Of a stretch of DNA of 64,000 bases, positions 60,952 through 64,000 are shown piece by piece. The DNA comes from Halosimplex halophilum. Its GTDB lineage: Archaea > Halobacteriota > Halobacteria > Halobacteriales > Haloarculaceae. The stretch is taken from contig NZ_ML214297.1 in assembly GCF_004698125.1 (NCBI RefSeq), positions 806,001-870,000 of the forward strand, written 5' to 3'. Within the stretch, counting starts at the first letter, position 1. Every line of letters begins with the position of its first letter. The position numbers were made by a program, and so were the translations under genes. The notes under the pieces were generated by a model. The model was given only the letters and a program-made list of their open reading frames with translations, had not been told where the DNA came from and did no database searches.

Positions 60952-62352
60952 TCAGTCCGCGTCCGGTCCGTCGACGCCCTCGACGGTGAACCGGGCGCCC
61001 CCTTCGTCTCTGTTCTCGGCGCGGAGCCGCCAGCCGTGGTCGGCGGCGATCCGCTGGGCGACGTAGAGGCCGAACCCGTCGCCGTCGTCGGCGGCGAACC
61101 CCGCGTCGAACACGCGGTCGGTCGGCTCGGCGCCGATCCCCGGGCCGTCGTCCGCGACCGCGAAGCCCTCGCCGGTCCAGCGGAGCGTGACCGTCACGTC
61201 GCGGCCCCCGTGTTCGACGGCGTTCGACAGCAGGATCTCGAAGAGGATCCGCAGCGACTCGGGGTCGGCCCGGATCCGCGCGTCCTCGGCGACGACCAGC
61301 TCCGCCTCGGGCGCCTCGCGGGACGCCCACACCTCGCGAGCGACCGTCGAGAGCCACACCGTCCGTTCCTCGCCGCCGACCCGCTCGCGGGTGGCCAGCC
61401 GGACGATGTCGTCGACAGTCGCGGCGAGCCGCGCGTGCGACGCCGCGACCGCGTCGACGTGGGGCGTGTCGTCGGGGACCGCCTCCAGGCGGCCGCTGGC
61501 GACCTGGAGCTCGTTGCGCAGCTCGTGGGCCGCGACCAGCGCGACCTTCGCGAGGCGCTCGTTCTGCCGGCGCAGCTCCTGCTCGCGGCGCTTGCGCTCG
61601 GTGATGTCCCGCGTGATGCCGACCAGCCCGACCACGTCCCCGTCGGGACCGTACCACGGTACCTTCGTCGTCAGGGCGTACTCGTCGTCCTCGCCGGCGG
61701 TGTACTCCTCGGCCTCAACCAGGGGGGACTCGTCGTCGATCACGCGTCTGTCGTCCGCACGCGAGCGACGGGTGCGGTCCGGCGGCCCGTCGGTCAACAC
61801 CTCGTCGGTCCGCCCGATCACGTCCGCGAGGTCGACGGTCGCGCCGGTCGCGAGCGCGTGTCGCGCCGACTCGTCTTTGGCGTAGAGGTGCATCGGGAAC
61901 CCGTCGACCATCGACAGCAGCAGCGTCTCAAGCCGCGAGGGCGGACGGGCGGCGGCCGAGTCGGTGTCCCCCTCCAGCGCCGCGGCGACCGCGCCGGCCG
62001 CTTCGGCGTCCGCTAGCGAGTCCGCCTCGACGCGGGTCGTCCGCGGGTCGTCGGACCCGTCCGCCGAACTCCAGTCGGACCCCCCCGTCGAACGATCGCC
62101 GTCGCCGACAAGCACGACCGGCAGGTCGGGGTACAGCGCCCGGACGCCGCGTTGGACGTGCGAGGGCGCGACCGGCGCCCCCTCGGCGGGGACGACCAGA
62201 CAGTCGACCGTGTCGTAACAGAGCGCCTCGAACAGGTCGGGCAGCGACCCGACCGACTCGACCGAGGCCGCGACTCCGGCGCGGTCGAGCGCCGCCGCGA
62301 GCGCCGACGCGTCGGCCCGGTCGGCGGAGACGACGAGAACGTGGTCGGCCAT
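60952..62352 (-). CDS. PAS-containing histidine kinase with degenerate receiver
   Basis: A 466-residue cytoplasmic kinase. Residues 3-105 have receiver topology (HVLVVSADRADASALAAAL, then DCLVVPAEG), but the phospho-acceptor Asp position is replaced by Pro, so it is probably a pseudo-receiver. A PAS domain (about 145-265) ends in VGLVGITRDITERKRREQEL. The HisKA helix has VALVAAHELRNELQV with the phospho-His. The HATPase has LLSNAVEHGG, DDGPGIG and FGLYVAQRIAADHGW. No response regulator is next to it. Confidence 0.9.
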   Translation of the reverse strand: MADHVLVVSADRADASALAAALDRAGVAASVESVGSLPDLFEALCYDTVDCLVVPAEGAPVAPSHVQRGVRALYPDLPVVLVGDGDRSTGGSDWSSADGSDDPRTTRVEADSLADAEAAGAVAAALEGDTDSAAARPPSRLETLLLSMVDGFPMHLYAKDESARHALATGATVDLADVIGRTDEVLTDGPPDRTRRSRADDRRVIDDESPLVEAEEYTAGEDDEYALTTKVPWYGPDGDVVGLVGITRDITERKRREQELRRQNERLAKVALVAAHELRNELQVASGRLEAVPDDTPHVDAVAASHARLAATVDDIVRLATRERVGGEERTVWLSTVAREVWASREAPEAELVVAEDARIRADPESLRILFEILLSNAVEHGGRDVTVTLRWTGEGFAVADDGPGIGAEPTDRVFDAGFAADDGDGFGLYVAQRIAADHGWRLRAENRDEGGARFTVEGVDGPDAD

Positions 62353-62447
62353 CGGGGTCCGTAGTTGCCAATTGGGATCACTGCAATTGAGTGTTTCCCC
62401 GGTCCGCCGCCCCGGCCGTCTCCGGCCCGCTCGTCTCGCTTGGGCAC

Positions 62448-62454
62448 CTTTTAG
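62448..62454 (+). promoter_or_regulatory. TATA box of the OsmC gene
   Basis: 'cttttag', 27-33 nt before the ATG at 62481; same heptamer as before the CBS gene at 7824. Confidence 0.5.
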
Positions 62455-62480
62455 AAGGGGGCGGTCGAACGTCTTCGTGT

Positions 62481-62879
62481 ATGTCCGACATCGAAGTCAC
62501 CAGCGTCTGCGAGGAAGGGTACACGGTCGAAAACGAGATCGACGGCGAGTGGTCGCTGGTCGTCGACGCCCTGAAGGAGGACGGCCCCGACGCGAACCAG
62601 GTCCTGGCGGCCGACTACGCCTCCTGTTACATCCCCGCGTTCCGCGTCGCCGCCGACCAGACCGGCTACGACGACGTCGGCCACGTCGAGATCGAGGTCG
62701 AGGCGGACCTCGACGAGGACGACGACCTCGAGTCCATGGAGTGGACGCTGAAGGTCGAGGCCGCCCTCGGCGAGGACGGCCAGGAGATCGTCGAGCTCGG
62801 CGAGGAGATCTGCCACGTCCACTCGGCGCTGCGCGAGGGCCTCCACGCCGACATCACGCTCGAAGACGACGCGTTCTAG
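62481..62879 (+). CDS. OsmC/Ohr-family peroxide-reducing protein
   Basis: A 132-residue protein. ADYASCYIPAFRVAADQTG near 48-66 has the peroxidatic-type Cys; the second Cys is in EEICHVHSALREG near 107, giving the two-cysteine pattern. The Arg of the site precedes (FRVAA). Members reduce organic hydroperoxides. An acidic loop EVEADLDEDDDLE reflects halophily. The TATA box sets the ATG at 62481. Confidence 0.85.
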   Translation: MSDIEVTSVCEEGYTVENEIDGEWSLVVDALKEDGPDANQVLAADYASCYIPAFRVAADQTGYDDVGHVEIEVEADLDEDDDLESMEWTLKVEAALGEDGQEIVELGEEICHVHSALREGLHADITLEDDAF

Positions 62880-62967
62880 CGGGGACGCCGCGCCACCGCT
62901 TCGCCGCTTCGCTTTCTCACCCGGGTTCCGGGACAGGACACTTGCCGGAGATCGCCGAGTAGTCGCC

Positions 62968-63153
62968 GTGACGCGACTGACGGGAGGCCCCGTGGCGCTC
63001 GTCGTCGAGACCGACGACGGGTTCGAAGCCGTCTACACGGCGGGGACCAGGGGGTCGTCGGTCGAGCGGCCGGCGGTCGAACGGGCGACAGAAGCGATAT
63101 CGGTGGTGGTCGGGATCGCCGTACTCCGTCGACGGTGGCGCGGGGCGGGCTGA
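62968..63153 (+). CDS. Small hypothetical protein
   Basis: A 61-residue protein starting at GTG, with strands VALVVETDDGFEAVYTAG and a hydrophobic helix AISVVVGIAVLRRRW near the end. Third codon positions are mostly G or C, which supports coding. The same 'gacacttgcc' element 31 nt upstream is found before the GTG gene at 1720. It converges on the PRC-barrel gene (stops 4 bp apart). Function unknown. Confidence 0.55.
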   Translation: MTRLTGGPVALVVETDDGFEAVYTAGTRGSSVERPAVERATEAISVVVGIAVLRRRWRGAG

Positions 63154-63156
63154 GAC

Positions 63157-63456
63157 TCAGGCCGCGACTTCCTCTTCGGCTTCGTCGTCGCCGTGGACGC
63201 GCTCGACCACGTCGTTGACGATGACGATGTCGCCGACCGCCTGGACCCAGCGGTAGGGCACGATGACGCCCCGGGACTGGGTGGCCTCGGAGCCGAACAG
63301 CTCCGTGTTGATCTGGTGGAGCGCGAGGCCGGTCACCTGCTCGACGTCCAGGTCGAGCCGCAGGTCCTCGACCTCGCCCACGAACACGCCGTTTTTGGTG
63401 TAGACTTCCCGCCCCACGAGCGTCGTGATCTCCTGTGGCGCCGTCTCGGGATTCAT
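63157..63456 (-). CDS. PRC-barrel domain protein
   Basis: A 99-residue protein: EITTLVGREVYTKNGVFVGEVEDLRLDL is the PRC-barrel core (strand-turn-strand), followed by TGLALHQIN and RGVIVPYRWVQAVGDIVIV. Archaeal PRC-barrel proteins include CdpB-type factors in cell division (CdpB1/CdpB2 in Haloferax are of this size and domain), so a division role is plausible but unproven here. 'aatttaag' on the minus strand at 63488-63481 is its TATA box. Confidence 0.85.
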   Translation of the reverse strand: MNPETAPQEITTLVGREVYTKNGVFVGEVEDLRLDLDVEQVTGLALHQINTELFGSEATQSRGVIVPYRWVQAVGDIVIVNDVVERVHGDDEAEEEVAA

Positions 63457-63480
63457 ATGCCGTAACTCGGCTGGCGGGGT

Positions 63481-63488
63481 CTTAAATT
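63481..63488 (-). promoter_or_regulatory. TATA box of the PRC-barrel gene
   Basis: 'aatttaag' on the minus strand, 25-32 nt before the ATG at 63456. Confidence 0.55.
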
Positions 63489-63569
63489 CTTGTTCTGTGT
63501 CTGACGCCGTCCCCGAAATTCCGTCCGTCGGCCGTCGTCCGTGCGTCCGACGGACACGACGCCGTGGCG

Positions 63570-63576
63570 GTTAAAC
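63570..63576 (+). promoter_or_regulatory. TATA-like box of the thioredoxin gene
   Basis: 'gttaaac', 25-31 nt before the ATG at 63601. Confidence 0.45.
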
Positions 63577-63600
63577 GGGCGCGTCCCCTACGTGGCGGCG

Positions 63601-64000
63601 ATGAGCGAAGCCAGCGACGAAGCCGGTGACGACCCGACCGACGAGGAGCTCGAACGGATCCGCGAGCGCAAGAAGGAACGGCTTAAGTCCGGCGAGGGGT
63701 CGACGCTCTCGGACGACGCGGGCGACGGCAACGCGGCCGACACCGACGCCGCGGACGCCCCTGACGAGCCGGTCCACGTCGACGGCCAGGCCGACTTCGA
63801 GTCGGTCGTCGCCGACGGCGTCGTGCTGGTCGACTTCCACGCCGACTGGTGTGGCCCCTGCAAGATGCTCGAACCGGTCGTCGCGGACATCGCCGAGACG
63901 ACCGCGGCGACCGTCGCGAAGGTCGACGTGGACGCCCACCAGGGGCTGGCCCGCGAGTACGGCGTCCAGGGCGTCCCGACCCTGCTGCTGTTCGTCGACG
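63601..64000 (+). CDS. Thioredoxin domain protein with charged N-terminal extension (truncated at window end)
   Basis: The visible 133 residues lack the C-terminus because the window ends. An acidic, partly helical extension of about 60 residues (EELERIRERKKERLKSGEG) precedes the thioredoxin fold. The fold shows VVLVDFHADWCGPCKMLEPVV with the redox pair CGPC and the cis-proline region GVQGVPTLLLFVD. It reduces disulfides in the cytoplasm. The extension is longer than in plain thioredoxins. Confidence 0.9.
   Translation, partial: MSEASDEAGDDPTDEELERIRERKKERLKSGEGSTLSDDAGDGNAADTDAADAPDEPVHVDGQADFESVVADGVVLVDFHADWCGPCKMLEPVVADIAETTAATVAKVDVDAHQGLAREYGVQGVPTLLLFVD

Overview
This window is chromosomal sequence from a halophilic archaeon (class Halobacteria). 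It is about 70% GC, nearly all proteins are very acidic, and most genes have a TATA-like box 25-35 nt before the start codon and no Shine-Dalgarno, as expected for leaderless or short-leader transcripts. It also carries haloarchaeal marker genes: GINS next to PriS, an archaeal GTP cyclohydrolase, a HalX response regulator, dodecin, a HEWD small zinc protein and Tat-type lipoproteins. The family cannot be fixed from sequence alone; Haloarculaceae is a guess. I see no rRNA, CRISPR array, insertion sequence or prophage. There is one tRNA, tRNA-Thr(UGU).

Layout. 0-8.5 kb: small haloarchaeal proteins, a HExxH metalloprotein, a gluconate-type dehydratase (semi-phosphorylative Entner-Doudoroff), a HalX response regulator, a GlmU-like bifunctional sugar nucleotidyltransferase, ArfA and a CBS protein. 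8.7-14.7 kb: a branched-chain-type ABC importer, with the binding protein on + facing livHMGF on -. 14.8-23 kb: tRNA-Thr, small zinc proteins, thioesterase, a geranylgeranyl-reductase-type flavoprotein, an FAH hydrolase, and a tyrA-Rsm22-type methyltransferase pair. 23-34.6 kb: CAP-domain exoprotein, MFS transporter, second FAH protein, Pol IV, a pilin, a large inverted-repeat element, a three-gene operon of tiny proteins, and hisC-adk-CDP-alcohol phosphotransferase. 34.7-45.5 kb: a J-domain membrane protein, a membrane-tethered winged-helix protein, HisD, IscA/dodecin, membrane proteins, 5'-nucleotidase, UspA and MscS. 45.6-53 kb: PAC2 and eIF2B-like genes with a decayed 3' copy, a pilin, and rtcB-DoxX-archease-DUF502. 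53-64 kb: RimI-like GNAT, the replication pair priS-gins, HtrA protease, an ABC exporter, UPF0173 hydrolase, a PAS histidine kinase, OsmC, PRC-barrel and a truncated thioredoxin.

Genes that work together: livKHMGF for amino-acid uptake; priS and gins in replication; rtcB and archease in tRNA splicing or RNA repair; hisC and hisD in histidine synthesis (5 kb apart); tyrA in tyrosine synthesis.

The gene content is mostly ordinary core genome. The points most worth a second look are non-coding or tiny: a run of six hairpins at 33.06-33.18 kb, a 305-bp nested inverted repeat at 28.5-28.8 kb, an overlapping operon of a HicB-like protein and two mini zinc ribbons (29.1-29.8 kb), a possible leaderless upstream ORF coupled to livH, and a duplicated eIF2B-like 3' end next to the PAC2 gene. 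No clear new defence or biosynthetic system was found.
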